A DNA stretch of 64,000 bases from Allolobophora icterica (GCA_963556255.1 OY744605.1:1235521-1299520); one strand, 5' to 3'; positions 10,854 to 22,260 are shown, counted from the stretch's first letter. A program made the numbers and translations. Notes: generated from the sequence alone by a model not told the origin.

Positions 10854-11755
10854 TTAAACGATGAACAACAGAGAGAGAGAGAGAGAACTTAGTAAGTAGG
10901 TCCCACGCAGTACCAAGGGAAGGGAGTTCCATAGGGATGGACCCACGACAGCGAAAGAGCGAGACTGAGCCAGGGCAGACCTGACCCGGGGAACGAATAG
11001 ATCAAGCCGATTCAGAGAACGTAGGGGTCGATGAGAAGAAGCTGAGAGGGGTTTGCGCATCAGGTCACAAAGATAGGCTGGAGCTAAGCCCTGCTGTGCC
11101 TTAGAGACAAGAGCTATGATTTTGAAGTGGATACGAGCGGACATAGGAAGCCAATGCAAGACATCAGTCATGTAAGTAGAGATGGAGGAGAACCGAGAAC
11201 GATGAGCAATAAGGCGAGCAGCTGCGTTAAGTACCGATTGAAGGGCAGAAAGACGCACTTTCGGAAGTCCTACCAGTAAAGAGTTGCAATAATCAATGCG
11301 GCAACAGATAAATGCATGGCAAAAACAGTGAAAACTGCAGGAGAGACGGATCGACGAATAGCTCGCAGTCTTCTCAAGTGGTAGTAGCAAGTGCGAGTAA
11401 GTAAGGAGAGGTGAGAAGCAAAGGTTAATGAACTGTCTAAGGTGACTCCCAGATCACGGACATTCGTAGAGTATGAGAAGGTCGGGAAGTGAGCTGACAG
11501 AAGTGTGAAATCAAGTTTAGATAATTGTTGCTTTGTACCAAACCAAATGAGTTGGGTTTTCGAGGGATCAAGATTCAACCGATTAGAGAGCATCCATGAG
11601 CGAAGATCTTGAGAAAGGGAGCCAATGGAGCGAACAAGAAGAAGTTGGTTAGCTGGGGGACCATGGACATAAGTTTTCACATCATCAGCATAGAGATGGC
11701 CAGATGCAAGATGCTTAGAAAAGAGAGTGAATGCCTGAGGTAAAAAGAATGTAAA
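10854..11755 (-). pseudogene. LINE reverse transcriptase, C-terminal half
   Basis: The minus-strand frame carries the RT active-site block HLYADDVKTYV (about 11690), then KTQLIWFGTKQQL, VRDLGVTLDSSLTF, LRRLRAIRRSVSP, DYCNSLLVGLPK, VLHWLPMSARI and FAVVGPSLWNSLP. These occur in order, as in CR1/L2-group non-LTR elements. A frame break lies near 11290, between the IRRSVSP block and the DYCNSLL block. The piece directly continues the frame interrupted at 14393. Confidence 0.85.
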
Positions 11756-12144
11756 GGATAGGACCATGGGCGCCCGCAGGAATTTTTGCAGGGGGGGGGC
11801 ACAACCGTGGAGTAAAAAATTTGTTTGAAGGGAGCAAAAATCTTGTTGGCATGCCCATATTTCCATGTGGGACCCACGAGGGCCCATATGGAACTATGGA
11901 CGAACGTTAATGGGCATACTTTGTAAGAAGTCTTAATGGTAAACTCCAAATTTCTATAGCTATATATATAGAGAGCTTAAATTGTAAAGCTAAAAGAAAG
12001 GAACCAGCCACTGTTCGTACTCTGACAGTGCCAGTCCCAAGCCTGGATAAAGGAGGAGGGCGACGTTAATCATCTTTGTTATAACACAGCGTCGTTAAAC
12101 TGAAACTACTACTACTAGGAACCAGCTTATTCATGAGTGCTGAG

Positions 12145-13197
12145 TAGGGAATGTAATCCCGGGATCCCGAATCCCGGGATCCCGGGATCCCGGAACATTT
12201 TTCAATCCCGTAATCCCGGGATTGACAAACGTGGAATCCCGTATTTCCGGGATTACAAAAAATTGGGATTTTTGGATAAAATTTGCTTGATCCACTGTAT
12301 AATTCTTCCTTGAGGCTTGGGCAATGGACGCTAATTACGGCAGATAAACAGCAACGACGGGTACCAGCCCTAGTGCAGACTACAGACTGACTCTGCCTGC
12401 CAGAGGCGTCTACCCCCTCCCCCCAAGTCATTGAAGCAACGTCCATTTTCCCTCTGTTCTTCCCCCTCCCCGTTCCTTTCCCCCTAAGATGGTGTCACAC
12501 ACACACTGACAGATCTCCCCTATGTCTTGGATGGAGCATTTGCTCCAAGGTTTCTATGGTGTAGACGCCCCTGCTGGCTACTTTAATATCAGGGTGCTGC
12601 AGGCTGCTGTGCACTCCGCTGCAGTACGGCTGCTAGGCCTACTGGTAGGCGAGACTGCTAGGCTGCTACTGCTTGGGTCTTCCCGCAGCGGTGCTGCGCT
12701 GGTCACCTGTCGTTCTGAGACCTCATTCCCGGTCGTGGGATTGCTATCAAGTATCAAGATCTTTCCACTCAGAAACACCCCACCCCGAGTTAATGAGCCT
12801 CCGAATACAAGCTGTTAGTGGAGAAACCTTGATCACGGATCAACCGAGCCCAACTGCTGTCAAGTGCCTCTGCCTATGCTCTGAGTCATCATTAGTGGGT
12901 GAATCTACTTTTGACAGTTCACGCTTCTTGCGATAATTTTATCGTAAATAACTCCTAACGAACGTTTAAACTTTTCATTTTAAGTTACAAGTTTATAACA
13001 CATCCCCACAACGTTCTTAATACCATTATATCTTTAATACACAACAACGTTATAGTATTAAATATACATTTATGCTACAGGCGGGAAAATTTTTTATTGC
13101 ATAAAGTATAATCCCGGGATCCCGGGATCCCGGGATTGATAAATTCCTAATCCCGTAATCCCGGGATTGACAGAATGCTCCGGGATTACATTCCCTA
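12145..13197. mobile_element. Non-autonomous hAT element, 8-bp target duplication
   Basis: The termini are TAGGGAATGTAATCCCGGG and its inverse, flanked by GTGCTGAG on both sides (12137-12144 and 13198-13205). Both subterminal regions carry repeated GGGATCCCGGGATCCC palindromes. Interior ORFs do not convincingly match a transposase. A smaller MITE lies inside at 12401-12573. Confidence 0.8.
12401..12573. mobile_element. Second copy of the GGCGTCTACC MITE
   Basis: The ends are CAGAGGCGTCTACC and, in reverse, CAGGGGCGTCTACACC. The right half shares GGAGCATTTGCTCCAAGGTTTC with the copy at 7879-7984. Flanks CTGCCTGC and CTGGCTAC match 6 of 8, consistent with an old 8-bp duplication. Confidence 0.6.
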
Positions 13198-14392
13198 GTG
13201 CTGAGAGAACGGATTGGCGCAGACCGTAGATTTATCCATTTCCAATTAGGCTGTATTTTGATCTCGGCCATTGCAATTAAGTTCTGGACATTCTACCGAT
13301 ATTAATTTAATCAATTGTCTGGAAATTTGAATTCTTTCTTCGAATTTCTGACACAAATTCGTCAAACAAACAAAGAGCTATGAAGCGTAAGAATAAATCT
13401 AAACAAAATTTACTCGAGTTTTTTTAAACTAAATTTCAGTGGTGAATAGAGGATGTGCATTATTCAAAATTGTAACTCACCATTAAAAACGTTGCTGTTG
13501 CCGGTAGCCTAAATGTACTGGTAATATCACAAAGCATGGTGCCCACAAATTATGTCTATGAACCCTCCAGTGTTCGGGTGTTGAGACTTCCAGCAAAGAT
13601 TAATGACTTTCGCGGTTACAGAATACTTTTACAGTAAATGTAACAAGTCGACGGTATGATGAATATAGTGTATCGCCTACATTCAACTGTCCTTCCAATA
13701 GCACGTCACTACAGGCACGCTAAGTCCCATGGTTCTGTGTTCACCTTGTAATTGGCCCAGTGTAGTCACTTGGAAAGAACGGAGAACAAAGAAAGGAGCC
13801 ACCACACTGTCTCCCTCCCCACTTGTCCTATCTTATCAGCATATTAATGCCAAGTCTGTTGAAGTGTCCAAATATTCAACTGGATTTCAACCCCAAATGT
13901 GTATGTCATTGATGTACCATATATACATGTATACACATGTGCAAATATTCTCCTTCCCAACAGCTTAAACACGCATACCCTTATGCTCTCAGTCACTCCC
14001 GGTAACCTATGGACCCCTGATATTAGGACCAGATGTCGAGTTGGCTTTCCCCGCTATATGGTCAGCCTTTATGCCCCGGTTTCTCGGGTCAGCAGTGTCA
14101 AACCACGGCCTTCTAAATAGAGCCATCTAGAGGGCCGTGGTAAACCGGCCGTCACTACACGCTGCAATTAATCAATGTCATGTTGTTTAACTTATGATCC
14201 GATGTCTCTACTTCAATGTACAAGAGCACCTTTGTATAAGTCACCAAGCAAGCAAACAAAATGTCAGAATAACTATACTTATTCATTTAAAATTAATAAT
14301 ATTCTTAATTTTACATATTTTGATTCAAAATCCAGGGGGGGGGGGGCAAGTGCCCCCCTTGCCCCAACGTGCGGGCGCCCATGGATAGGACC

Positions 14393-14515
14393 AAGAACAG
14401 AACCCTGGGGCACACCATAGTTAATCCCAACCCAGGGCGTTCTTGAGGTACTCAGGATCACCCTTTGCGTTCGGTCAGTAAGATAGGATTGGAACCAGCA
14501 TAGAGGGGGACCAGA
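14393..14515 (-). pseudogene. LINE reverse transcriptase, middle piece
   Basis: The minus-strand frame reads LCWFQSYLTDRTQRVIL and then GVPQGSVLGPI, RT blocks that precede the YADD box. It lies between the two insertions and joins the pieces at 14962-15207 and 10854-11755. Confidence 0.85.
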
Positions 14516-14518
14516 TAA

Positions 14519-14958
14519 GGGGCCGTCCACATATTACGTACGCATTGAGGGGGGGGGAGGGGGGTCGGATTTGGCGATTTTGCGTACGGGTGCGAACTGG
14601 GGGGGGGGGGGGGAGGGGGGAGAAAAGTGTACGTACGCAAAATAAATTTCTAATTATGACGTTCACTAACTCTGTATTGTCCTATAGTCGTCCGATGGCA
14701 TTTTATTACATTATATAAAAGCTATGTGCAGTTATTCTGTGCTGTGAACGAGACACCTATAATTTGTCTATATTGGCCCTCACTCATCCTTCAATCTGGC
14801 CTAAAGTGCAGACTTTCGAGACACTTTCTGCAGCTGGTCTTTGGGGGGGGGTGCGTCAAGTGTACGTACGCGGGGGGGGGGGTGTGGAAGAAAGTACGCT
14901 TGCGAACAGGGGGTCCAATTTTCCCGGATTTTTGCGTACGTAATATATGGATGGCCCC
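14519..14958. mobile_element. Harbinger-type MITE, copy A
   Basis: The termini are GGGGCCGTCCACATATTACG and, in reverse, GGGGCCATCCATATATTACG. TAA flanks both sides (14516-14518 and 14959-14961), and the LINE codons are restored by removing one copy. A 3-bp TWA duplication is typical of PIF/Harbinger. Long G runs and GTACGTACGC occur near both ends. Copy B (16245-16662) has the same core, and copy C is at 26697-26932. Confidence 0.8.
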
Positions 14959-14961
14959 TAA

Positions 14962-15207
14962 ACCACAAGAGATTTTAAGACGGCGAAGAAGAATCTCATG
15001 ATCGACCATGTCAAAGGCTGCCGATACATCAAAGAGAGCTAAAAGAGTAGGCCTAAGGCAGGACTTATCCATCGCCAGGTAGATGTCAGATAGGAGGGAT
15101 AGGAGGACAGTTTCAGTGGAGTGGGATGCTCTAAATCCAGATTGACAAGATGGGAGAAGGCGAGACTGTTCAAGATATGGAAGAAATTGTATAGCATACA
15201 CGTCCAT
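14962..15207 (-). pseudogene. LINE reverse transcriptase, N-terminal piece
   Basis: The minus-strand frame has SGFRASHSTETVLLSLLSD and ALFDVSAAFDMVDHEILL, the first RT blocks of CR1/L2-type LINEs, with the first catalytic Asp region. The frame stops at the MITE and resumes at 14515. Confidence 0.85.
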
Positions 15208-15519
15208 GATGTTCTGAGTAGCTAAACAGTACTTCCAAATCTTTAAAGATTAGTCAATTTATAACTAAAGTCAGTTGGGCTATAAGCGTTCAATAATGAC
15301 GTTCTTCGTTTTACATATCTAAGTTAATGCTGCTTATGTTGAGGTTATGCTGCTTAATGCGTCAAACTCAAACATTAATTTCTTCGACTTGCTGATTAAC
15401 TCCCATGACCTTGACGCGACCTGCTGAAATTGTATAGCTGTTTCCAAGACACCGGGAAACTTTAGATTTTACAATCTGAAATATTTCAATTTTGAAATAA
15501 AACTGCCTCAGCCTATATG

Positions 15520-15950
15520 CATGACAGAATACACTGGCTCCCCATCTCGCAACGCATCAGCTGTAGAATAGCTGCTCTGATCTGGCGATGCCTTCTTGGC
15601 TGTGCCCCGGTTTAATTACGTGAGCTCTGCTTTTCTATCACTGAGCTGATGAGGTTGGTGGCCGGCGAGCCTTTCGCTCTCCTTCTGCGGGTGAGCACTT
15701 GGTTCCTCGTGCTACCACCACAACTAGGCAGCGTCGCGCTTTCTCTGTGGTCAGCCCTTCCATCTGATATCGTCTCCCACTGGAGGTAGGCCTACTCCTG
15801 ATGCCTAGAAATAATTTGCTAGTGTTTTACAAGTTACCGTACTGAAGTCCAGTTTATACTGCCGTGGTTTGGCTGGGAGCGCTTCTGACTATAATACTAT
15901 AGGTAACTTGAGGGGCGCTGTAGTAAGTTTTCAAAATGAATGAATGAATT
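15520..15950 (+). mobile_element. LINE 3' end, second subfamily
   Basis: The plus-strand frame reads IHWLPISQRISCRIAALIW, then frame-broken GELF-type sequence ending in ALSLWSALPSD, the usual RT C-terminus. The 3' UTR (about 15870-15945) has GGGAGCGCTTCTGACTA...GAGGGGCGCTGTAGTAA and (TGAA)n. The copy at 42110-42395 is the same subfamily. Confidence 0.7.
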
Positions 15951-16244
15951 TTTGCCTTCCAGCCGAAGAAGATAGGCTACTACTACTCCCTTCCAGTTGA
16001 GACGACTTTCAGTTTTCATAGGTCAACTAAACTCAGATCTCTTCATTGTCCGTGCTTTTAATCTACACAATTGTTTCACAGCCTAATCCAATCGAATGCC
16101 ACCTAGGAACATGCTTTTAAGTGGTAGGCCTATCAGTAATAAAAAAAGTGCTTAAAGGAGGTCTCAACGACGTCCTGACCATGACGAACTTTGTTAAAGA
16201 AACTGAGAATAAAGAAATCTATTTGACCTTTTCCGCATCGTTTA

Positions 16245-16662
16245 GGGGCCGTCCACATACTACGTACGCACTTAGGGGGGAGTCGGATTTGGCCGATTTT
16301 GCGTACGGGTGCGAACGGGGGGGGGGGGGGGAAACAAAAGTGTACGTACACAAAATAAATTTCTAATTATGACGTCCACATTAGCCTATTTATAACTCTG
16401 TATTGTCCTATAGTCGTCCGATGGCATTTTATTACATTATATAAAAGCCATGTGCAGTTATTCTGTGCTGTGAACGAGACACCTATAATTTGTCTATATT
16501 GGCCCTCACTCATCCTTCAATCTGGCCTAAAGTGCAGACTGTCCAGACACTTTCTGCAGCTGGTCTTCTGGCGGGGGGGGGGTGGAAGAAAGTACGCTTG
16601 CGAACAGGGGGGAGGGGTCCAATTTGCCCGGATTTTTGCGTACGTAATATATGGATGGCCCC
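16245..16662. mobile_element. Harbinger-type MITE, copy B
   Basis: The same termini and core as copy A, flanked by TTA on both sides (16242-16244 and 16663-16665). It is non-coding. The two copies differ mainly in the length of their G runs. Confidence 0.8.
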
Positions 16663-16669
16663 TTACCGT

Positions 16670-17300
16670 GTATTTTGACACAGTCATTCTGAAGTGTGTT
16701 GGAAACATCATGGCTTTGAATTACAAATGGAGTTCCGTGGAAACGGGTGGGCCTATTTGAAGTTATATCATTTTGCCTCCGTTAGTAACCGTTTTATCAA
16801 CAGTGTTAAAATTAAGGTCACCAGAATTATCTCAAAGGTCGTTGAAACTTGTCATAATAATTACAAAAGTGATTGGTTTCTAACCATTGAACGCGAAAAC
16901 AAAACTCAAGCTTATCCAATAAATCCTATAGCGCCGTAATAAATCATCAGTCGATGGTTGCTGTAACTGGCATGGTCCCTATGAGAAACCAGACTGAAAA
17001 TCAACAGGTCAAAGAAAGAAGAATTCAGACTAAGTAGGTAAGCAAGATGAAAAAGTGGAGTGACGATAAAGGACTCAGTTCCGATTTAAATTACTGATTA
17101 TTGTGTAAATACGTAAAACGCTTAAGTCAGTGTACTGAACGCCATTGGGTTCGGATATAACACTCTCCTGTATTTTAAATTGAAAAGCAAAAGTAAGAGC
17201 AAAATTTCTTTATAAAATCTACGAAACAAAATGGAACCATAACAAGATAATTTTTAGATAGTTGATTTATGTAAACGAATTCTCCACGTAAAAATAAAAC
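16670..17300. other. No recognisable feature
   Basis: AT-rich sequence with no coding signature, repeat end or RNA gene that I can support. Confidence 0.4.
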
Positions 17301-17307
17301 AGGATTA

Positions 17308-17500
17308 TCAACAGTTGATTTGAAGTAGGCCTACATATAGTAAAAGCTAGGATATTACACGATATGTCGAAACTCTTTAATATAAATTGTCTCTATCGTT
17401 TATCAGCGGTTGATTTGAAGTACATGTAGCAAAAAGCTAGGTTACGGTATAACACGATATGTTGAAACTATTTAATACAAATTGTCCCTATCGTTAATAT
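17308..17500. repeat. Two tandem ~95-bp units downstream of the NHL pseudogene
   Basis: Units beginning GTTGATTTGAAGTA and ending TTGTCYCTATCGTT occur twice, head to tail, with about 10% divergence. They sit just 3' of the minus-strand NHL pseudogene. Confidence 0.7.
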
Positions 17501-17540
17501 AATTTAGAGTGGTTTTATTCTTCTGTGAAACGGAAGATGG

Positions 17541-18393
17541 TTAGGACACTGCTATCCAAATTATTATTAAAGCAAGTAGGCTACCCACTACCTCATTCCT
17601 CTCGCTATCGTAGTGCAATCGTTGGGGAATGTCGAACACCCCGTTCAGATGAGGACCAGTAAAATCCAAGGGATTGAACTCAGAATCTAACAGCTCGACA
17701 ACGTTGGAGCTATCAGTTATCACAATTCTACCATAAATATCGGCAAAACCCTCCACAGAGTCAACAATCCGTGAGGTGACGGCGTATACTGCCTTTCAAT
17801 TCTCCCATCTGCATCGATCTCAGTTAATTCCGTCTTGAACTGGTCATTACGAGAAATTAATATGACGTTTCCATTTGATTTCTGAATTGCACGGTCGCCA
17901 TATCTCCACCCACATGTTGACTTAACATGGGTCAACATTATCTGGTGCTGCAAGCAACCGTGCGTGTTATAGATGCTCAACAGTGCGGGCGTCTCTTCTT
18001 CATGAACCCAGTTTATCATAAGGCTGCCATTGGGGGAAATTGTTATACTAGAGCATAACAGCCCTAGATCACTGCTCCATGGTGATACGTTAAACTGATG
18101 TTCTTCATCTTTCGTAATGCGTAAGATTGAAGGGCAAGCCCATCCCACACTTAGACGCAGTTTGACACGTTACACGCCTCTATGTCCACAGGATTTGTTC
18201 CTGCAGGTAGCGGGACATCGGTCACCTCTGCCATGCTGTTGCGATCGTAGACTTTAATACCGTATTGATCACACTGTGAATCCTGTCTGCAGAGAGCAAA
18301 CAGTTCGTCTTTCAGTGTAGTCACTTTATCGACTTTAAACTGGATCGGATACTGATGCAAAATTTCCAAACGAATCGTCTGCTGAGCTAACAA
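17541..18393 (-). pseudogene. NHL/TRIM-like beta-propeller gene copy, frameshifted
   Basis: Three minus-strand frames in order code ILHQYPIQFKVDKVTTLKD...VYDRNSM, then DEEHQFNVSPW...SISPNGS-type strands (ITISPNGSLM), ALLSIYNTHG, TELTEIDADGRIERQY, then YGRIVITDS...LLDSEFNPLDFTG. Repeated units of this kind are typical of the NHL-like propeller at the C-terminus of many invertebrate TRIM-type proteins, a family assignment I infer by pattern only. No RING, B-box or coiled coil is present in the window. A short deletion near 18150 breaks the frame after NVSNCV, and another break lies near 17755. An intact end is visible out of frame at 17500-17530 (LTIFRFTEE). It is related to the plus-strand copy at 29.3-41.2 kb but lacks that copy's 102-bp expansion. 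Confidence 0.7.
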
Positions 18394-18419
18394 AATATAT
18401 AACTCTATTCTATATATTG

Positions 18420-19580
18420 CGCAGACGAAGTGTTAAACAAAATGTTTTCAATAAGAGACACAGATTTATAAAAATACACACATGCATGCATTTATACGTG
18501 AAGAGCAAACAATTAAGTAGAATGCACAATGAACTAAAAGCTCAATAGTCCTTAAACGTCAGCACGGAACTAGATGTAAATGTACGCGATTTTCTATAGC
18601 GAACGTATTATGTCCTCGACTCAGCTCATTTTTCAATGAATTGATCGGGTGAGGTACTTCACCACCGCTGCCCCTTTGAGTATGAACTAGTGGATGTCTT
18701 GTCTACACCAGGGTTCTACACTTCATATGTGAAGTGGACACATAATGATAAACTACTAACTGTTTTCCGAGTAGATCGAGGAAAAATCCAGTTGAACAAC
18801 AGTGCATGAAATCTAATCTAACATCAAAGATCCTTTAAAGTGAAATTTTGTGATTGAAATCCCAATTCACTAGAGAATACAGATTTTGATGCAATTCTAC
18901 ATTAGATGCTCCTGAAATTGAAGTAATAAATTTAATTAAATATTGAATTAGGCTAATCACGTAAACAAAAGACCCGGGACCGAGAAGCCTGAATTGCAGA
19001 AGTCCCTAAGCCAGCGGTGCGCAATCTGCCATGACGGCAGGGAGAATTTGGGGCCGTGATCATGTACAGTGTATTTGCGGCCGTATGTAAATTACTTCAT
19101 AATAAGGAAATTGTGGAATTCTATTCCATGAAGTATAAATATTATCCTTTAAGTTACAGCATACATAGGTCTACTCTGAATCAGCAACTGCAATGCTAAA
19201 CGACAACTGTATGCTTTGTACATCGCAATGTAAGCCTAGAAGAGTTCTGCGACATAATATGCCGTCTTCTGAGAAATCATCGCCTGCAGTGCAGCAATTT
19301 CCATTTCACACAACTGACATTTCTAATGGAAAGCGATGAAATACAACGGAATGACATTTCAAATGCATCCTTCACTGCCGTCCTTGTAATGTAATATAAA
19401 TCTCCCAGCGCCACACAAAAGCCACGTCAGGGAGACCAGCTTTTAAACCGGCGCTATATCAGTTTAATCATCGGCACTATATCAAATCAAGTCCGCTACA
19501 GCCAGGTTGTTTGGCTCGTTTTGGTGCCAGGTCAGAAGCCGGGGAGGTCAAGCCGAGGAAACAGCATGGTGATATGGTGG
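18420..19580. other. No recognisable gene
   Basis: No coding frame with a family signature. CAGCGGTGCGCAATCTGCC at about 19013 resembles a hAT left terminus, but I found no partner. Confidence 0.4.
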
Positions 19581-19586
19581 AATTTA

Positions 19587-20537
19587 TACCCCGTGATCGA
19601 TCGAGTCGAACTGCTACGATCGACTTGGCTCGGCCGACGATCGACTTTGTCGACTAGTCGACCTTTCGTCGACTCGATCGACTTGGCAAATAAACGATCG
19701 ACTTGGTCGACTTTGTCGACTTGGACTGTATCTCATGGCCAGAGGCCGGGGAGCCATGGCGCCAAAGGTGCCAATGCTCACACAAGTTTTGGCTCTGTAG
19801 TGCCCAAGCAGAAGCATGCTCACACAACTTTTGGCTGGCGCTTTGTATTGGATGCTTGCTAAAGTAGTTACTGACTTATTGTGCTATAGACGCGTTTCAT
19901 TTCATGAATATGTAGGACAAGTATAATAAACTTCTCACTGATTGTAAAAAATGACAAAATATTCTTATTGGTTATATCGGATAAGATATATAATTATTCT
20001 ATCCCTCTTAGGTCTGTAGCCTACTTGGCTGAGGTTAGCTCACGCAACTTTTAAACACTTTCAGAGCCAAAATCGAAGCATTCAGTCCCGTTCTAACATA
20101 CAGACATTCGAACGTTTTGAGATCGTCGTTATAACTGACTGCAGAGCTGAAATTTCCTGAAACCCGCGCATTTTTAACGCATCTTAATCTCTCCATTTTC
20201 ACCGTAAAACTGTGAAAAAAGTAGCTGCAGCTTCCACTATACGAAATCACCAAGAGCCTCATAATTTCCACTGAACTTCAATCAGGTTGAAACGGTGACT
20301 GTGCGTTTACAAAGCATTAAGTTATGACATCATGTGAGTCATTTTGTGAATTAGCAGCAAAAATAGTAAGAAAATATTTCATAGTCGAGTCAAGTCGAGG
20401 AAACAACGATTGACTCGACTTGTCAAAACATATGATCGACTCGACTTGCAAGTCGATCGAGTCGAAGATTTTTCGACCGACTCGACTTGGCCGAGTTTCG
20501 ATCGACTTGATCGACTGACTCGATCGATCACGGGGTA
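19587..20537. mobile_element. Inverted-repeat element with TCGA-palindrome arrays at both ends
   Basis: The ends are TACCCCGTGATCGATCGAGT and its inverse ending at 20537, each next to TA. Just inside each end is a dense array of GATCGACTTG / CGACTCGA units (19595-19725 and 20385-20525). The interior is non-coding. A weak 8-bp flank similarity (GTGGAATT and GTGGAAAT) is an alternative to a TA duplication, so the superfamily is open. Confidence 0.6.
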
Positions 20538-20550
20538 TAGTGGAAATCGT

Positions 20551-20594
<44 letters not shown>
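20538..20594. repeat. (ATG)n microsatellite
   Basis: About 14 GAT/ATG units next to the LINE remnant. Confidence 0.85.
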
Positions 20595-20599
20595 GGGGA

Positions 20600-21620
20600 G
20601 AGGGTGGCGCAGAAGTAGAATCAGGAGAGCTTAAAGAGTTTGGTTTACAGTCGTTAGTGGAAAGCTGCAGAGGAAAGGGCAAGCGGCGGAGAGGTGAGAT
20701 TGACAGTTGCAATAAGAAGATGAGAAACTGGCGCAGATCTTCTGAGAGTTCGTTCCAAAGAGCTGGTGCAGCGTAGATTAAGGAGAGGTAGCAGAATTTC
20801 AGAGAGCAAAAGACTAGATCGATGCCGAGATAAAGATGTAACGAGAAGCGAGTAGACCTGGGTGGTTGGATGGTGAATAGCTGGCGAATGTAAGAGGATT
20901 GATAGGTTTGAACGGCGTTGTAGGTAAGAGATACAATTTTGTAATGGATGCGCTGAGGGATTTTTAGCAAGTGAGGTGATCCACAGTAACAAAAGCAGCG
21001 CCTACATCACAGAGGGCAAGGTTCGGCAACCGGTCTTCGGTCAAAAGCTCCAACGACGTCGGCAAAGAGACGTGTGATCAGAGACTCAGCAGAGAGAGAC
21101 TTCCTAAATCCAGATTGGAGAGTGGCATACGAGAATTAGCATCAAGATAGTCAACAACTTGAAAAGACACATAACTTTCAAGAAGCTTAGAGAGGAATGA
21201 GAGGTTGATGATAGGATGGTAATTAGAGATGTCATTGGGGTCAAGACCCTGGCGCTTGATAGAGGAAAAACCACAGGTCGCTTATGAGAAGCCGAACTGA
21301 ACACTGACCTAGGGATGTCATACAGAACAGATGCAGGAGCAGTAGTAACTCATCACTTAAATGTTTAATTAAAACTGGTGGTAAAGCCGTTCCAGTTCAC
21401 ATGATTTAGTAGGTGACTGCAGTAGGAGGCGATGAAGAACGTCCAAAGGCAGAGGCTTCCAACATGGAAGCCTGGACGACGTAGGAGGAAAAGAAGGAGG
21501 TGGAGCACCTTCTGTAGATCGACGAATGGAGTCGATCTTTGTACGCTTGTAGTCAAGGTTCGTCGTGAACGGAGGCTGGGCAACCGAAGATCCAAGAGAC
21601 GTTGCGAGGAAGAGAATTCA
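20600..21620 (-). pseudogene. Heavily decayed LINE, RT start joined to RT end
   Basis: Minus-strand frames at 21100-21310 give a frame-broken version of the RT entry block (LDPNDISNY then NLSFLSKLLE). At 20654-20995 they give IPQRIHYKIVSLTYNAVQ and IYAAPALWNELSEDLRQF, the RT C-terminus. The central catalytic part is missing, so the copy is internally deleted. The stretch 21350-21620 may be the preceding linker but shows no clear signature. Confidence 0.6.
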
Positions 21621-21639
21621 GCTTAAGAGCCCAAGTTAT

Positions 21640-22260
21640 ACACGATGTCATGAAACAATGAATTTGCATATTCTTACATTTTATGTCCAGTGTGCGAAAG
21701 GAAGACTAACGCTCCTAACAGCCAATGAAAACGCAGTTGCAACAACTGTTGCCTGTTGCCAAGTGCAAAGGCAATTTGTAACACATGTTGTAAGTTGCAC
21801 CATGTGTCACAAGAACAAGTATTTGAACCATGTGTAGTTTATTTGTAACAACTGTTACAAATTCCAAGTTGCAACAGTTATCACGGAACAAGTACTACTG
21901 TACAGGAGCGTAACTTTGGCCTAAAAAGTGGGGGGTACCAATTTCTTACATACACGAAGCAAGGCAGAGACAGCGATCTCTGGGGAAGGTACAATAATAA
22001 AATATTGAGCGGCATTGTTCAAAAAGTGGGGGGTAGGGTACCCCCCAGTCCAAAAAGTGGGGGGTACGGGTACCCCTCGTACCCCCCACAAATTACGCCT
22101 ATGCTACTGTATTATCAATAACGGTCATTTGTTACAACTGTGCCAACTTGCAACAGTTGTCGTTAAAAGTTGTTGTACTGTAGCACGGTTCTCACTAATT
22201 CTGTGTTTCTAAAGCGACTCTGAAGAACGTCTCAATACAACAGTTAGCAACAGAACCTTA
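21640..22260. repeat. TGTTACAACTGTTGCAAC repeat region split by a GTGGGGGGTACC element
   Basis: Direct and inverted copies of variants of GTTGCAACAGTTGT and TTGTAACAACTGTTACA occur on both sides. Between them, about 21902-22110, is a short unit with ends CAGGAGCGTAACTT and, in reverse, CAGTAGCATAGGCGTAATTT, and internal GTGGGGGGTACC copies. It looks like a MITE but no target duplication is clear. Confidence 0.45.

Larger units (their letters stand above)
11766..14382. mobile_element. 2.6-kb inverted-repeat element with 10-bp target duplication
   Basis: The termini are ATGGGCGCCCGCAGG at 11766 and its mirror GTGCGGGCGCCCAT ending at 14382. GGATAGGACC flanks both sides (11756-11765 and 14383-14392), and the LINE frame (GSVLGPI / LYILF) is restored by excising one copy. 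Runs of 9-13 G lie just inside both ends. The interior has no recognisable transposase and holds a hAT element at 12145-13197. A 10-bp duplication is unusual. The superfamily is not assigned. Confidence 0.75.
10742..15215 (-). mobile_element. CR1/L2-type LINE, 5'-truncated and split by two insertions
   Basis: The LINE reads right to left in three pieces, 15215-14962, 14515-14393 and 11755-10742, separated by a Harbinger-type MITE and a 2.6-kb inverted-repeat element. The coding frame resumes after each insertion, which defines both breakpoints exactly. The 3' end (10742-10830) has the GCGCCTCTGAATAG hairpin, TTATAAAT and a (CCATA)n tail. The 5' end stops inside the RT domain near 15215, so no endonuclease is present. 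It should be inactive. Confidence 0.85.

Noticed and set aside
12522..12936. hAT transposase coded inside the 12145-13197 element
   Set aside because: The interior frames lack the catalytic and SAPVERIFS-type blocks. Part of the stretch is a nested MITE.
13965..14160. Structured RNA around GGCCGTGG palindrome
   Set aside because: A single short inverted repeat (CCACGGCC and GGCCGTGG near 14100-14140) inside the 2.6-kb element, without further support.
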